From NCBI RefSeq assembly GCF_014646335.1, contig NZ_BMNG01000011.1, positions 266,809 to 330,808 on the forward strand: a stretch of DNA of 64,000 bases, read 5' to 3'. The notes under the pieces are model-generated. The model worked only from the letters and a program-made list of their open reading frames with translations, ran no database searches and was not told the DNA's origin. This DNA comes from Streptomyces lasiicapitis (GTDB lineage: Bacteria > Actinomycetota > Actinomycetes > Streptomycetales > Streptomycetaceae). Positions 16,139 through 25,152 of the stretch are shown here, piece after piece. A program made the translations under genes and the position numbers. Numbering within the stretch: position 1 is the stretch's first letter; each line of letters begins with the position of its first letter.

Positions 16139-18895
16139 CTAGTGAGCGGCCGATTCCCAGTCCGGCCCCACGCCCACCGACACGTCCAGCGGCGCCCGCA
16201 GCGAGACCGCCCCGGCCATCTCCCGGCGGACCAGCTCCTCCACGGCCGCCCGCTCGCCGGGGGCGATCTCCAGGACGATTTCGTCGTGGACCTGGAGCAG
16301 CATCCGCGAGGTCAGCTTCGCCTCCGTCAGCGCGCGGTCCACGTTCAGCATGGCGATCTTGACGATGTCCGCGGCCGTGCCCTGGATCGGCGCGTTCAGC
16401 GCCATCCGCTCGGCCATCTCGCGCCGCTGCCGGTTGTCGCTGTTGAGGTCGGGCAGATAGCGGCGCCGGCCCAGCATCGTCTCCGTGTACCCCGTCGCGC
16501 GGGCGTCGTCGACGACGCGGCGCAGATAGTCGCGTACGCCGCCGAAGCGCTCGAAGTAGGTGTCCATCAGGGCGCGGGCCTCGCCCGCCTCGATGCCGAG
16601 CTGCCCGGAGAGGCCGAAGGCCGAGAGGCCGTACGCCAATCCGTACGACATCGCCTTGATCTTGCGGCGCATCTCCGCGTCGACCGCGGAGCGCTCCACG
16701 CCGAACACCTGGGATGCGACCGTGGTGTGCAGGTCCTCGCCGGAGGTGAACGCCTCGATGAGGCCCTCGTCCTCCGACAGGTGGGCCATGACGCGCAGTT
16801 CGATCTGGCTGTAGTCCGTCGTCATCAGGGACTCGAAGCCCTCGCCGACGACGAAGCCGCGGCGGATGGCCCGGCCCTCGTCGGTGCGCACCGGGATGTT
16901 CTGCAGGTTCGGCTCGGTCGACGACAGGCGGCCCGTGGCGGCCACGGTCTGGTTGTACGTCGTGTGGATGCGGCCGTCCGCGGCGATCGACTTGACCAGG
17001 CCCTCGACGGTGACGCGCAGCTTGGCCTGCTCGCGGTGGCGGAGCATGATCACGGGCAGTTCGTTGTCCGTCTGGGCGGCGAGCCAGGCCAGGGCGTCGG
17101 CGTCCGTGGTGTACCCCGTCTTGGTCTTCTTCGTCTTGGGCAGGCCCAGCTCGCCGAAGAGGACTTCCTGGAGCTGCTTGGGCGAGCCGAGGTTGAACTC
17201 GTGGCCCGCGGCCGCGTGCGCCTCCTTCACCGCCTGCTGCACGGCGCCCGCGAACTGCTGCTCCATGGACTCCAGATGGGCGCGGTCCGCCGCGATGCCG
17301 TGCCGCTCCAGGCGGGCCAGGAGGGTGGACGTGGGCAGCTCGATGTCCTTGAGGAGGTCCGCGGCGTTCACCTCCTTGAGGCGGTCGCCGAAGGCCGTGC
17401 CCAGGTCGAGGATGGTGCGGGCCCGCACCATCAGCGTGTCCGCCTCGGCGCCGTCCTCGTCCTCGGCGCCGAACGCGAGCTGGCCGTCGGCCGCCGCGGG
17501 CACCAGCTCACGGCCCAGATACTCCAGGGACAGCGCGTCCAGGTCGAAGGAGCGGCGGCCCGGCTTGACCAGATACGCCGCGAGCGCGGTGTCCATGGTG
17601 ATGCCGTCGACGCTCCAGCCGTGCTCGGCGAAGACCCGCATGACGCCCTTGGCGTTGTTCAGGACCTTGGGCTTCTCCGCGTCGGCGAGCCAGGCCGCGA
17701 AGGCGTTCTCGTCGGCCTCGTCGAGCCGCGCCGGGTCGAACCAGGCCGCCGCGCCTCCGGCCGCCGCGAGCGCGACCTCGGTGACCGAGCCTGTGCCCAG
17801 CTGCCAGGTGTCGACGGTGGCCAGGCCGAGGACCGCCTTGCCGTGCTCGGCGAGCCAGGGCGCGAGCTCGCCGGAGCCGAGCACCGAGCCGTCCAGGTCG
17901 ATGCCCTCGGCGGCCGGTGCCTCCTCGACCTCCTCGGCGCCCGGGTCCACGGCCAGGAGGCGCTCGCGCAGCGAGGGGTTGCGGATCTCCAGGGTGTCCA
18001 GGACCATCGCGACGCCCTTGCGGTCGTACGGAGCGCGCTCCAGGTCGTCGACCCCCTTGGGCAGCTCGACGTCGCGCACCATCTCCGTCAGGCGACGGTT
18101 GAGCTTCACCGCGTCCAGGTGGTCGCGGAAGTTCTGCCCCGCCTTGCCCTTGACCTCGTCGGCGCGCTCCACCAGCTCCGCGAACGAACCGAACTGGTTG
18201 ATCCACTTCGCGGCCGTCTTCTCGCCGACACCGGGGATGCCCGGGAGGTTGTCCGACGGGTCGCCGCGCAGCGCCGCGAAGTCGGGGTACTGCGCGGGGG
18301 TGAGGCCGTACTTCTCCTCGACCTTCTCCGGGGTGAAGCGCGTCAGCTCCGAGACGCCCTTCGTCGGATAAAGGACCGTCACGTGCTCGCTGATGAGCTG
18401 GAAGGAGTCACGGTCGCCGGTGACGATGAGGACCTCGAAGCCGGCGGCCTCGGCCTGCGTGGCCAGCGTGGCGATGACGTCGTCCGCCTCGAAGCCGTCG
18501 ACCGCGAAGCGCACCGCGCTCATCGCGTCGAGCAGCTCGCCGATCAGCTCGACCTGGCCCTTGAACTCGTCGGGGGTCTTGGAGCGGTTCGCCTTGTACT
18601 CCGTGAACTCCTCGGAGCGCCAGGTCTTGCGCGAGACGTCGAAGGCCACCGCGAAGTGCGTGGGCGCCTCGTCGCGCAGCGTGTTCGCCAGCATCGACGC
18701 GAAGCCGTAGATCGCGTTCGTCGGCTGGCCCGTCGCCGTCGTGAAGTTCTCCGCGGGCAGCGCGAAGAACGCCCGGTACGCCAGGGAGTGCCCGTCCATC
18801 AGGAGCAGGCGCGGACGCTCGCCGCCGGTCGGGCTCGCCTTCTTCGCCGTCTTGCCGGCGGGCGCGGACTTCTTCTTCGCTGCTGTTTCTGCCAC
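16139..18895 (-). CDS. polA: DNA polymerase I
   Basis: A 918-residue replication and repair polymerase. The 5'-nuclease domain (about 28-320) shows LLLMDGHSLAYRAFFALP and GDRDSFQLI; a 3'-5' exonuclease-like domain spans about 340-520; the polymerase domain has motif A DYSQIELRVMAHLS, motif B RRKIKAMSYGLAYG and motif C QVHDEI. The exonuclease domain lacks the acidic catalytic residues (LGLATVDTWQ where active enzymes have DTET; NNAKGVMRVF where they have NLKYD), so proofreading is probably absent. The GTG start gives MAETAAKKKSAPAGK, a Lys/Ala-rich extension common in streptomycetes. It is divergent from the molybdopterin oxidoreductase. Confidence 0.97.
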   Translation of the reverse strand: MAETAAKKKSAPAGKTAKKASPTGGERPRLLLMDGHSLAYRAFFALPAENFTTATGQPTNAIYGFASMLANTLRDEAPTHFAVAFDVSRKTWRSEEFTEYKANRSKTPDEFKGQVELIGELLDAMSAVRFAVDGFEADDVIATLATQAEAAGFEVLIVTGDRDSFQLISEHVTVLYPTKGVSELTRFTPEKVEEKYGLTPAQYPDFAALRGDPSDNLPGIPGVGEKTAAKWINQFGSFAELVERADEVKGKAGQNFRDHLDAVKLNRRLTEMVRDVELPKGVDDLERAPYDRKGVAMVLDTLEIRNPSLRERLLAVDPGAEEVEEAPAAEGIDLDGSVLGSGELAPWLAEHGKAVLGLATVDTWQLGTGSVTEVALAAAGGAAAWFDPARLDEADENAFAAWLADAEKPKVLNNAKGVMRVFAEHGWSVDGITMDTALAAYLVKPGRRSFDLDALSLEYLGRELVPAAADGQLAFGAEDEDGAEADTLMVRARTILDLGTAFGDRLKEVNAADLLKDIELPTSTLLARLERHGIAADRAHLESMEQQFAGAVQQAVKEAHAAAGHEFNLGSPKQLQEVLFGELGLPKTKKTKTGYTTDADALAWLAAQTDNELPVIMLRHREQAKLRVTVEGLVKSIAADGRIHTTYNQTVAATGRLSSTEPNLQNIPVRTDEGRAIRRGFVVGEGFESLMTTDYSQIELRVMAHLSEDEGLIEAFTSGEDLHTTVASQVFGVERSAVDAEMRRKIKAMSYGLAYGLSAFGLSGQLGIEAGEARALMDTYFERFGGVRDYLRRVVDDARATGYTETMLGRRRYLPDLNSDNRQRREMAERMALNAPIQGTAADIVKIAMLNVDRALTEAKLTSRMLLQVHDEIVLEIAPGERAAVEELVRREMAGAVSLRAPLDVSVGVGPDWESAAH

Positions 18896-19018
18896 GCCCC
18901 CGATCCTGCCACGCCCCACTGACAGTCCGGCCATCCACAGCCCGGCCGGGGGTTGTGTCAGTCGTGCGTGGGAGGATCGGAGACGTACGTCACGTATGCG
19001 CTCGAAGAGGAGCAGGCC

Positions 19019-21298
19019 ATGGCAAGCAAGCCGCCCAAGGGCGATCCGGTCCAGGACGCGCCGCAGGTCACGGACGCCCAGCACGCGGCGGCCGGTCTGC
19101 CCGCCATCGGTCACACCCTGCGCATGGCGCAGCAGCAGATGGGCGTGCGGCGCACGGCGCTGACGCTGCTTCGCGTCAATCAGAAGGACGGCTTCGACTG
19201 CCCCGGCTGCGCCTGGCCCGAGCCGGAGCACCGGCACAAGGCGGAGTTCTGCGAGAACGGCGCGAAGGCCGTCGCGGAGGAGGCCACGCTGCGCCGCGTC
19301 ACGCCGGACTTCTTCGCCGCGCACCCGGTCGCCGACCTCGCCACCCGCAGTGGGTACTGGCTGGGCCAGCAGGGCCGCCTCACCCACCCCATGTATCTGG
19401 CGGAGGGCTCCGACCATTACGAGGCGGTGCCCTGGGAGCGGGCCTTCGACATCGTCGCCGAGGAGCTCGCCGCCCTCGGCTCGCCCGACGAGGCCCTCTT
19501 CTATACGTCGGGGCGCACGAGCAACGAGGCGGCGTTCCTGTACCAGTTGTTCGCGCGCGAGCTCGGCACGAACAATCTGCCCGACTGCTCGAACATGTGC
19601 CACGAGTCGTCGGGCTCGGCCCTCACCGAGACCCTCGGCGTCGGCAAGGGCAGCGTCCTCCTCGAAGACCTCTACAAGGCGGACCTGATCATCGTCGCCG
19701 GGCAGAACCCCGGCACGAACCACCCGCGCATGCTCTCCGCCCTGGAGAAGGCGAAGAACAACGGCGCGAAGATCATCACGGTGAATCCGCTGCCCGAGGC
19801 CGGCCTGGAGCGCTTCAAGAACCCGCAGACCCCCCAGGGCATGCTCAAGGGCACCGCCCTCACCGACCTGTTCCTGCAGATCCGCCTCGGCGGCGACCAG
19901 GCCCTCTTCCGCCTCCTCAACAAGCTCGTCCTGGAGACGGACGGCGCCGTCGACGAGGAGTTCGTACGCGAACACACCCATGGGTACGAGGAGTTCGTGG
20001 CCGCCGCGCGCGCCGCCGACTGGGACGAGACGCTGACGGCCACCGGCCTGGACCGCGCCCGCATCGAGGAAGCCCTGCGCATGGTGCTCGCCTCGAAGCG
20101 CACGGTGGTGTGCTGGGCGATGGGCCTGACCCAGCACAAGCACGCGGTGCCCACCATCCGCGAGGTCGTCAACTTCCTGCTGCTGCGGGGCAACATCGGG
20201 CGGCCCGGCGCGGGCGTGTGCCCCGTGCGCGGCCACTCCAACGTGCAGGGCGACCGCACGATGGGCATCTTCGAGCGGCCCGCGCCCGCGTTCCTCGACG
20301 CCCTGGAGAAGGAGTTCGGCTTCGCGCCGCCGCGCCACCACGGCCTGGACGTCGTGCGCGCCATCCGCGCGCTGCGCGACGGCGAGGCGAAGGTCTTCTT
20401 CGCCATGGGCGGCAACTTCGTGTCCGCGTCGCCCGACACGGAGGTCACGGAGGCGGCCATGCGGCGCGCACGGCTGACGGTGCACGTGTCCACGAAGCTC
20501 AACCGCTCGCACGCCGTCACCGGCACGCGCGCCCTGATCCTGCCCACGTTGGGTCGCACGGAGCGCGATCTCCAGGGGAGCGGCGAGCAGTTCGTGACCG
20601 TCGAGGACTCCATGGGCATGGTGCACGCCTCGCGCGGGCGCCTGGAGCCCGCGAGCCCGCACCTGCTGTCCGAGCCCGCCATCGTGTGCCGCCTCGCCCG
20701 CAGCGTCCTCGGCCCCGAATCGGCCACGCCCTGGGAGGAGTTCGAGAAGGACTACGCCACGGTGCGCGACCGCATCGCGCGCGTGGTGCCCGGCTTCGAG
20801 GACTTCAACGCCCGCGTCGCCGACCCGGCGGGCTTCGCGCTCCCGCACGCCCCGCGCGACGAACGCCGCTTCCCCACGGCCACCGGCAAGGCCAACTTCA
20901 CGGCCGCGCCCGTCGAGTACCCCACGGTCCCCGAGGGCCGCCTGCTGCTGCAGACCCTGCGCTCCCACGACCAGTACAACACCACCATCTACGGCCTCGA
21001 CGACCGCTACCGAGGCATCAAGAACGGCCGCCGCGTCGTCCTGGTCAACCCCGACGACGCCCGCGAGCTCGGCCTCGCCGACGGCGCGTACACCGACCTC
21101 GTCAGCGAGTGGCAGGACGGCGTCGAGCGGCGCGCACCCGGATTCCGCATCGTGCACTACCCGACGGCACGCGGCTGCGCGGCGGCGTACTACCCCGAGA
21201 CCAACGTGCTGGTGCCGCTGGACGCCACGGCCGACACGAGCAACACCCCCGCCAGCAAGTCCGTGGTCGTACGCCTGGAACAATCGGCGACCGACTGA
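19019..21298 (+). CDS. Molybdopterin oxidoreductase, FdhF/YdeP family
   Basis: A 759-residue cytoplasmic enzyme of the formate-dehydrogenase-alpha-like YdeP group. The N-terminal CPGCAWPEPEHRHKAEFC could ligate an iron-sulfur centre; a molybdopterin-binding region follows (FYTSGRTSNEAAFLYQLFAREL; NMCHESSGSALTETLG, with Cys where FdhF has selenocysteine; VAGQNPGTNHPRML), and a C-terminal MGD-binding domain (LRSHDQYNTTIYGLDDRYRGI). No other redox subunit lies nearby, so the electron partner is unknown. E. coli YdeP is linked to acid resistance, but transfer of that role is uncertain. GAAGAGGAG precedes the ATG. It is divergent from polA. Confidence 0.88.
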   Translation: MASKPPKGDPVQDAPQVTDAQHAAAGLPAIGHTLRMAQQQMGVRRTALTLLRVNQKDGFDCPGCAWPEPEHRHKAEFCENGAKAVAEEATLRRVTPDFFAAHPVADLATRSGYWLGQQGRLTHPMYLAEGSDHYEAVPWERAFDIVAEELAALGSPDEALFYTSGRTSNEAAFLYQLFARELGTNNLPDCSNMCHESSGSALTETLGVGKGSVLLEDLYKADLIIVAGQNPGTNHPRMLSALEKAKNNGAKIITVNPLPEAGLERFKNPQTPQGMLKGTALTDLFLQIRLGGDQALFRLLNKLVLETDGAVDEEFVREHTHGYEEFVAAARAADWDETLTATGLDRARIEEALRMVLASKRTVVCWAMGLTQHKHAVPTIREVVNFLLLRGNIGRPGAGVCPVRGHSNVQGDRTMGIFERPAPAFLDALEKEFGFAPPRHHGLDVVRAIRALRDGEAKVFFAMGGNFVSASPDTEVTEAAMRRARLTVHVSTKLNRSHAVTGTRALILPTLGRTERDLQGSGEQFVTVEDSMGMVHASRGRLEPASPHLLSEPAIVCRLARSVLGPESATPWEEFEKDYATVRDRIARVVPGFEDFNARVADPAGFALPHAPRDERRFPTATGKANFTAAPVEYPTVPEGRLLLQTLRSHDQYNTTIYGLDDRYRGIKNGRRVVLVNPDDARELGLADGAYTDLVSEWQDGVERRAPGFRIVHYPTARGCAAAYYPETNVLVPLDATADTSNTPASKSVVVRLEQSATD

Positions 21299-21380
21299 GC
21301 GTTCGCTCAGCAACCGGCGCGCCACCTCGGTGGCCGCCGCTGTCGTAGTCAGGTGTCGTCGACGAACGGAGCCCGGCCCC

Positions 21381-21878
21381 ATGGGTGAGCAGCACACGAC
21401 CAAGTTCCCGCAAGAGGTCATCGACGAGTACGCCGCGCTCGGCGTCGACCTGCCCGCCCTGTTCTCCGCCGGCCACCTCGGCAGCCGCATGGGCGTGCGG
21501 ATCCTCGAGGCCTCCGCCGAGCGCGTGGTCGGCACCATGCCCGTCGAGGGCAACACCCAGCCGTACGGCCTGCTGCACGGCGGCGCGTCCGCGGTCCTCG
21601 CCGAGACCCTCGGGTCGATCGGCTCGATGCTCCACGGCGGCAGCAAGAAGCTCGCCGTCGGCGTCGACCTGAACTGCTCCCACCACCGCGGCGTGCGCTC
21701 CGGCCTCGTCACGGGCGTCGCCACCCCCGTACACCGCGGCCGCTCCACGGCCACGTACGAGATCGTCATCACCGACGAGAACGACAAGCGCGTCTGCAGC
21801 GCCCGCCTGACCTGCATGCTGCGCCCGGTGGACGCGGCCACGGACCCGGCCCGCGCGGGCGGCGGCACGGCGGCCTGA
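21381..21878 (+). CDS. PaaI-type hotdog thioesterase
   Basis: A 165-residue hotdog-fold acyl-CoA thioesterase: GTMPVEGNTQPYGLLHGGAS then AVLAETLGSIGSM carries the HGG motif of PaaI/4HBT enzymes, followed by the central strands VGVDLNCSHHRGVRSG and GRSTATYEIVITDENDKRVC. The substrate cannot be inferred; relatives hydrolyse aromatic or hydroxyphenylacetyl-CoA esters. The ATG at 21381 (MGEQHTTKFPQEV) has GGAG upstream. It lies 82 bp after the oxidoreductase on the same strand and may be read from the same message. Confidence 0.85.
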   Translation: MGEQHTTKFPQEVIDEYAALGVDLPALFSAGHLGSRMGVRILEASAERVVGTMPVEGNTQPYGLLHGGASAVLAETLGSIGSMLHGGSKKLAVGVDLNCSHHRGVRSGLVTGVATPVHRGRSTATYEIVITDENDKRVCSARLTCMLRPVDAATDPARAGGGTAA

Positions 21879-21966
21879 ACCCGACGGGCGGGCGGGGGCG
21901 GGTGAGTGCGCGGGCATTGCCCGAGCCCCGCACCCCGCACCCCGCACCCCGCCCTGGCGTCCCCGT

Positions 21967-22228
21967 ATGAGGCCCCGCAGGATCCTCCGCGCGCTCGCCC
22001 TCGCCGCCGCCCTGTGCGCCCTGCCCGCCACCGCCGGCTGCACGGACTCCGGCGCCGCCCCGGAGCGCGCCCCCGCCCCGCACTCCACATCGCCCGAGGA
22101 CATCTGCGCGTCCTCATCCTCAACTGCGTCACGGGACCGCTGCGGGCCGGAAGTTGATGGAGCGCCAGACCCGCGAGAAGTGCGCGGACCGCTACCGGGA
22201 CGGCGGGCCCGGCGGCAATCCCTGGTAG
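21967..22228 (+). pseudogene. Decayed lipoprotein gene (frame-disrupted)
   Basis: The first 48 codons look real: basic n-region MRPRRILRALALAAALC, lipobox ATAGC, then TDSGAAPERAPAPHSTSPEDICA, the start of a small streptomycete lipoprotein family. The frame then continues into nonsense. A second frame, offset by +1, carries MERQTREKCADRYRDGGPGG and NPW before a TAG at 22226-22228, which resembles the conserved C-terminus of that family. The middle is missing. I read this as a deletion plus frameshift; a sequencing error cannot be excluded. Confidence 0.5.
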
Positions 22229-22892
22229 CGCGCGGGCGGACGCGACGGCTCCGTTCGGCCCTGTCACCGCATAGCGGACATGAGTCGTCACCATCCGTAT
22301 CCAGGGCGCGCCGAGCGAGCCCCGCCCCCTCCGTAAGCCGCCGCGGGCCCTCACTCGCTCCGGACCCGTGCGCCGCCGTGGTCTTCACGGCAAAAACAGG
22401 AGTGCTGCGCAATAACACTCCTGACCGAGCACATTCGCGAAAACGGAAAAGTGCCCCGGAATCCCGGGCTCCCTTTCCCTGCGGTAACGCTGCGTAATGC
22501 GCGTGCAATCCCCTCGCGACCCACCTGAAGCACCCGGAACACACAAAAGATCATTTCCGCGTGCGCGGACCCGCATACGCCCCGAACACCGCTGTCATGA
22601 GTCAAACCGCTAAACGGTCCTGCCGGTTCCCGGCGGGCGGGATCTGCCGAAGCGTACGTATTCCGCCACAACCGCCCCCCGAGTTCCGCCCCGGAATAGT
22701 CCGCGGCATAACAAGAGCGTCACAGCCTTGCCTCGACCACTCCACCTGGATCAAATGCCCCCTTAGAGTCACGGCCAGTCACCGCGCCGCCGGGCGCGAA
22801 CTGAATTGCACGGCCCTGTACCACCACCAGTACGGCCCGGCGATCTTCACGGCACCTCCGCTGAGGTGGCCGCGCCAGGGAAAGGACCCATC
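22229..22892. other. 664-bp non-coding region upstream of the liv operon
   Basis: I see no convincing gene. The region is clearly less GC-rich than its surroundings, with patches such as CAAAAACAGG and CACACAAAAGATCATTT. It contains an inverted repeat AGGAGTG (22398-22404) / CACTCCT (22416-22422) and GTAACGCTGCGTAAT at 22483-22497, which is reminiscent of, but does not match, a GlnR box. It most likely holds the regulatory region of livJ and the 3' remains of the decayed lipoprotein gene. Confidence 0.5.
22728..22756 (+). promoter_or_regulatory. Candidate promoter of the liv operon
   Basis: TTGCCT (22728-22733) and TCAAAT (22751-22756) are spaced by 17 bp, giving a leader of about 130 nt before livJ. 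A TAGAGT at 22764-22769 is an alternative -10 without an obvious -35. Confidence 0.35.
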
Positions 22893-24125
22893 GTGCGAAA
22901 CCGTTCCGCGCTCATCCTCACCACGGTGCTGACCACGGGAGCACTGACCCTCACCGCCTGCGGGTCGCGCGACAAGGACAAGGGCTCCGACGACAACGGC
23001 GGCGGCAAGACCACCGTCACCATCGGCTTCGACGCCCCCCTCACCGGCGACCTCTCCGCGCTCGGCATCGGCATGCGCAACTCCGCCGAACTCGCCGTAA
23101 AGACCGCCAACAAGGAGAACACGGTCGACGGCGTCGAGTTCAAGCTCGAGCCCCTCGACGACCAGGCCCAGCCCTCCGTAGGCGGCCAGAACGCCCAGAA
23201 GTTCATCAGCAACAACGACGTCATCGGCGTCGTCGGCCCGCTGAACTCCAGCGTCTCGCAGTCGATGCAGAAGCCCTTCAACGACGCCAACCTCACCCAG
23301 ATCTCGCCCGCCAACACCGGCACCGAGCTGACCCAGGGCGACGGCTGGAAGACGGGCGACAAGAAGCGTCAGTTCAAGACCTTCTTCCGCACCGCCACCA
23401 CCGACCAGGTCCAGGGCCAGTTCGCCGCCCAGTACCTGTTCCAGAAGGCGAAGATCAAGAAGGTCTACCTGATCGACGACCAGAAGACCTACGGCGCCGG
23501 CCTCGCCGCGTCCTTCAAGGACACCTTCACCGACCTCGGCGGCAAGATCGTCGGCTCCGACCACGTCAACCCCGAGGACCGCGACTTCAAGTCCGTCACC
23601 TCCAAGGTCAAGGGCACCGGCGCCGAAGCCGTCTACTACGGCGGCGAATACCCCGCCGCGGCCCCCCTCAGCCAGCAGCTCAAGGAATCCGGCGCCAAGA
23701 TCCCGCTCATGGGCGGCGACGGCATGAAGAGCGACGAGTTCCCCAAGCTCAACAAGAAGGCCGAAGGCGACTTCGGCACCTCCGTCGGCGCCCCCGTCGA
23801 GGAGCTCCCCTCCGCGAAGAAGTTCATCGCGGAATACAACAAGAACTACAAGGAAAACATGGAGACCTACGGCGGCGGCACCTACGACGCCACCTGGGCG
23901 ATCATCGAAGCCGTCAAGCTCGCCGTCGACGAAAACGACGGAAAGCTCCCCTCCGACGCCCGCGAGAAGGTCCTCGCCAGCATGAGCAAGGTCAAGTTCG
24001 ACGGCGTCACCGGCAGCGTCTCCTTCGACAAGTACGGCGACACCACGAACACGATGATGACCGCGTACGAGGTCAAGAACAACAAGTGGGGCTCGAAGTT
24101 CAGCGAGGCCTACAAGCCGCGCTAA
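22893..24125 (+). CDS. livJ: Branched-chain amino acid ABC transporter, substrate-binding lipoprotein
   Basis: A 410-residue periplasmic-binding-type lipoprotein. The signal ends in the lipobox LTAC (acylated Cys near residue 22), followed by TVTIGFDAPLTGDLSALGIG, the Peripla_BP_6 signature, VIGVVGPLNSSVSQSM and TYGAGLAASFKDTFTDLGG. It captures leucine, isoleucine, valine or related ligands outside the membrane and delivers them to LivHM. The GTG at 22893, behind AAAGGA, starts the signal peptide; the frame is open to 22806 but upstream codons are not a signal sequence. It is the first gene of livJHMGF; the 92-bp gap to livH may allow differential expression. Confidence 0.93.
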   Translation: MRNRSALILTTVLTTGALTLTACGSRDKDKGSDDNGGGKTTVTIGFDAPLTGDLSALGIGMRNSAELAVKTANKENTVDGVEFKLEPLDDQAQPSVGGQNAQKFISNNDVIGVVGPLNSSVSQSMQKPFNDANLTQISPANTGTELTQGDGWKTGDKKRQFKTFFRTATTDQVQGQFAAQYLFQKAKIKKVYLIDDQKTYGAGLAASFKDTFTDLGGKIVGSDHVNPEDRDFKSVTSKVKGTGAEAVYYGGEYPAAAPLSQQLKESGAKIPLMGGDGMKSDEFPKLNKKAEGDFGTSVGAPVEELPSAKKFIAEYNKNYKENMETYGGGTYDATWAIIEAVKLAVDENDGKLPSDAREKVLASMSKVKFDGVTGSVSFDKYGDTTNTMMTAYEVKNNKWGSKFSEAYKPR

Positions 24126-24217
24126 ACCCCACGCACAGCCATTGACTCCAAGACCGCGCGGGAAGCGCCACCAGCGCTCCCGCGCGGTGCCATATCCGAA
24201 CCAACGGAGGCCCTGCG

Positions 24218-25147
24218 GTGAACGAACTGCCGCAACAGCTGGCCAATGGACTCATCCTCGGCGCGATGTACGGTCTCATCGCGATCGGCTACACGATGGT
24301 CTACGGAATCGTCCAGCTCATCAACTTCGCCCACGGCGAGATCTTCATGATCGGGGGCTTCGGCGCCCTCACCGTCTCCCTGTGGCTCCCCGACGGATTC
24401 TCGCTGCTCGCCGCGATCCCGCTCATGATCATCGGTGGCGTCATATGCTCCGTCGCCGTCGGCACCGCCGCAGAACGCTTCGCCTACCGCCCCCTGCGCG
24501 GCGCACCACGACTCGCACCACTCATCACCGCCATCGGCCTGTCCATCCTGCTCCAGCAGGCCATCTGGAAGTGGTACCCCGAAGCGAAGAAGGACCGCAC
24601 CTTCCCGCAGTTCAGCGGCGACCCCGTGCACATCTTCGGCGCCGACGTCCAGCGCGGTGACTTCTTCCTCATCCTCGCCGCTCCCCTGTGCATGCTCGCG
24701 CTGGCCTACTACGTCAACAAGACCCGCACCGGCCGCGGCATGCAGGCCACCGCCCAGGACCCCGACACCGCCAAGCTCATGGGCATCAACACCGACCGCA
24801 TCATCGTCATGGCCTTCGCCATCGGCGCCGCGTTCGCCGCCATCGCAGCCGTCGGCTACGGGCTCCACAACGGCCAGGTCGGCTTCAAAATGGGCTTCAT
24901 CATGGGCCTCAAGGCCTTCACCGCGGCAGTACTCGGCGGCATCGGCAACATCTACGGCGCCATGCTCGGCGGCATCGTCCTCGGCGTCGCCGAAGCCCTC
25001 GCCACCGGCTACATGGCCGACGTACCCGGCATGGAACAGTTCGGCGGCGGCGCCTGGAAGGACGTGTGGGCCTTCGCCCTGCTCATCCTCGTCCTGCTCC
25101 TGAGGCCCCAAGGCCTACTCGGCGAACGCGTCGCGGATCGGGCGTGA
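24218..25147 (+). CDS. livH: Branched-chain amino acid ABC transporter, permease LivH
   Basis: A 309-residue permease with about eight membrane helices and the LivH landmarks QQLANGLILGAMYGLIAIGY, VQLINFAHGEIFMIGGFGA, and the EAA-like loop GRGMQATAQDPDTAKLMGIN. It forms the channel together with LivM. The GTG start follows CGGAGG. Its TGA overlaps a possible GTG start of livM, and the gene order J-H-M-G-F is canonical. Confidence 0.95.
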   Translation: MNELPQQLANGLILGAMYGLIAIGYTMVYGIVQLINFAHGEIFMIGGFGALTVSLWLPDGFSLLAAIPLMIIGGVICSVAVGTAAERFAYRPLRGAPRLAPLITAIGLSILLQQAIWKWYPEAKKDRTFPQFSGDPVHIFGADVQRGDFFLILAAPLCMLALAYYVNKTRTGRGMQATAQDPDTAKLMGINTDRIIVMAFAIGAAFAAIAAVGYGLHNGQVGFKMGFIMGLKAFTAAVLGGIGNIYGAMLGGIVLGVAEALATGYMADVPGMEQFGGGAWKDVWAFALLILVLLLRPQGLLGERVADRA

Positions 25148-25152
25148 TACCC

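Noticed and set aside
14099..18922. A 1607-codon open frame on the plus strand
   Set aside because: It is antisense to the lytic transglycosylase and polA, has Arg/Gly/Ala/Leu-rich nonsense composition and no recognisable motif. It is a product of GC codon bias.
18896..22354. The minus-strand open frame continuing upstream of polA for over 1100 codons
   Set aside because: It lies antisense to the molybdopterin oxidoreductase and thioesterase genes, and the PolA family start is at 18895.
22351..22671. A 106-codon minus-strand frame upstream of livJ
   Set aside because: The translation shows no family features and the region has regulatory character with lower GC; treated as non-coding.
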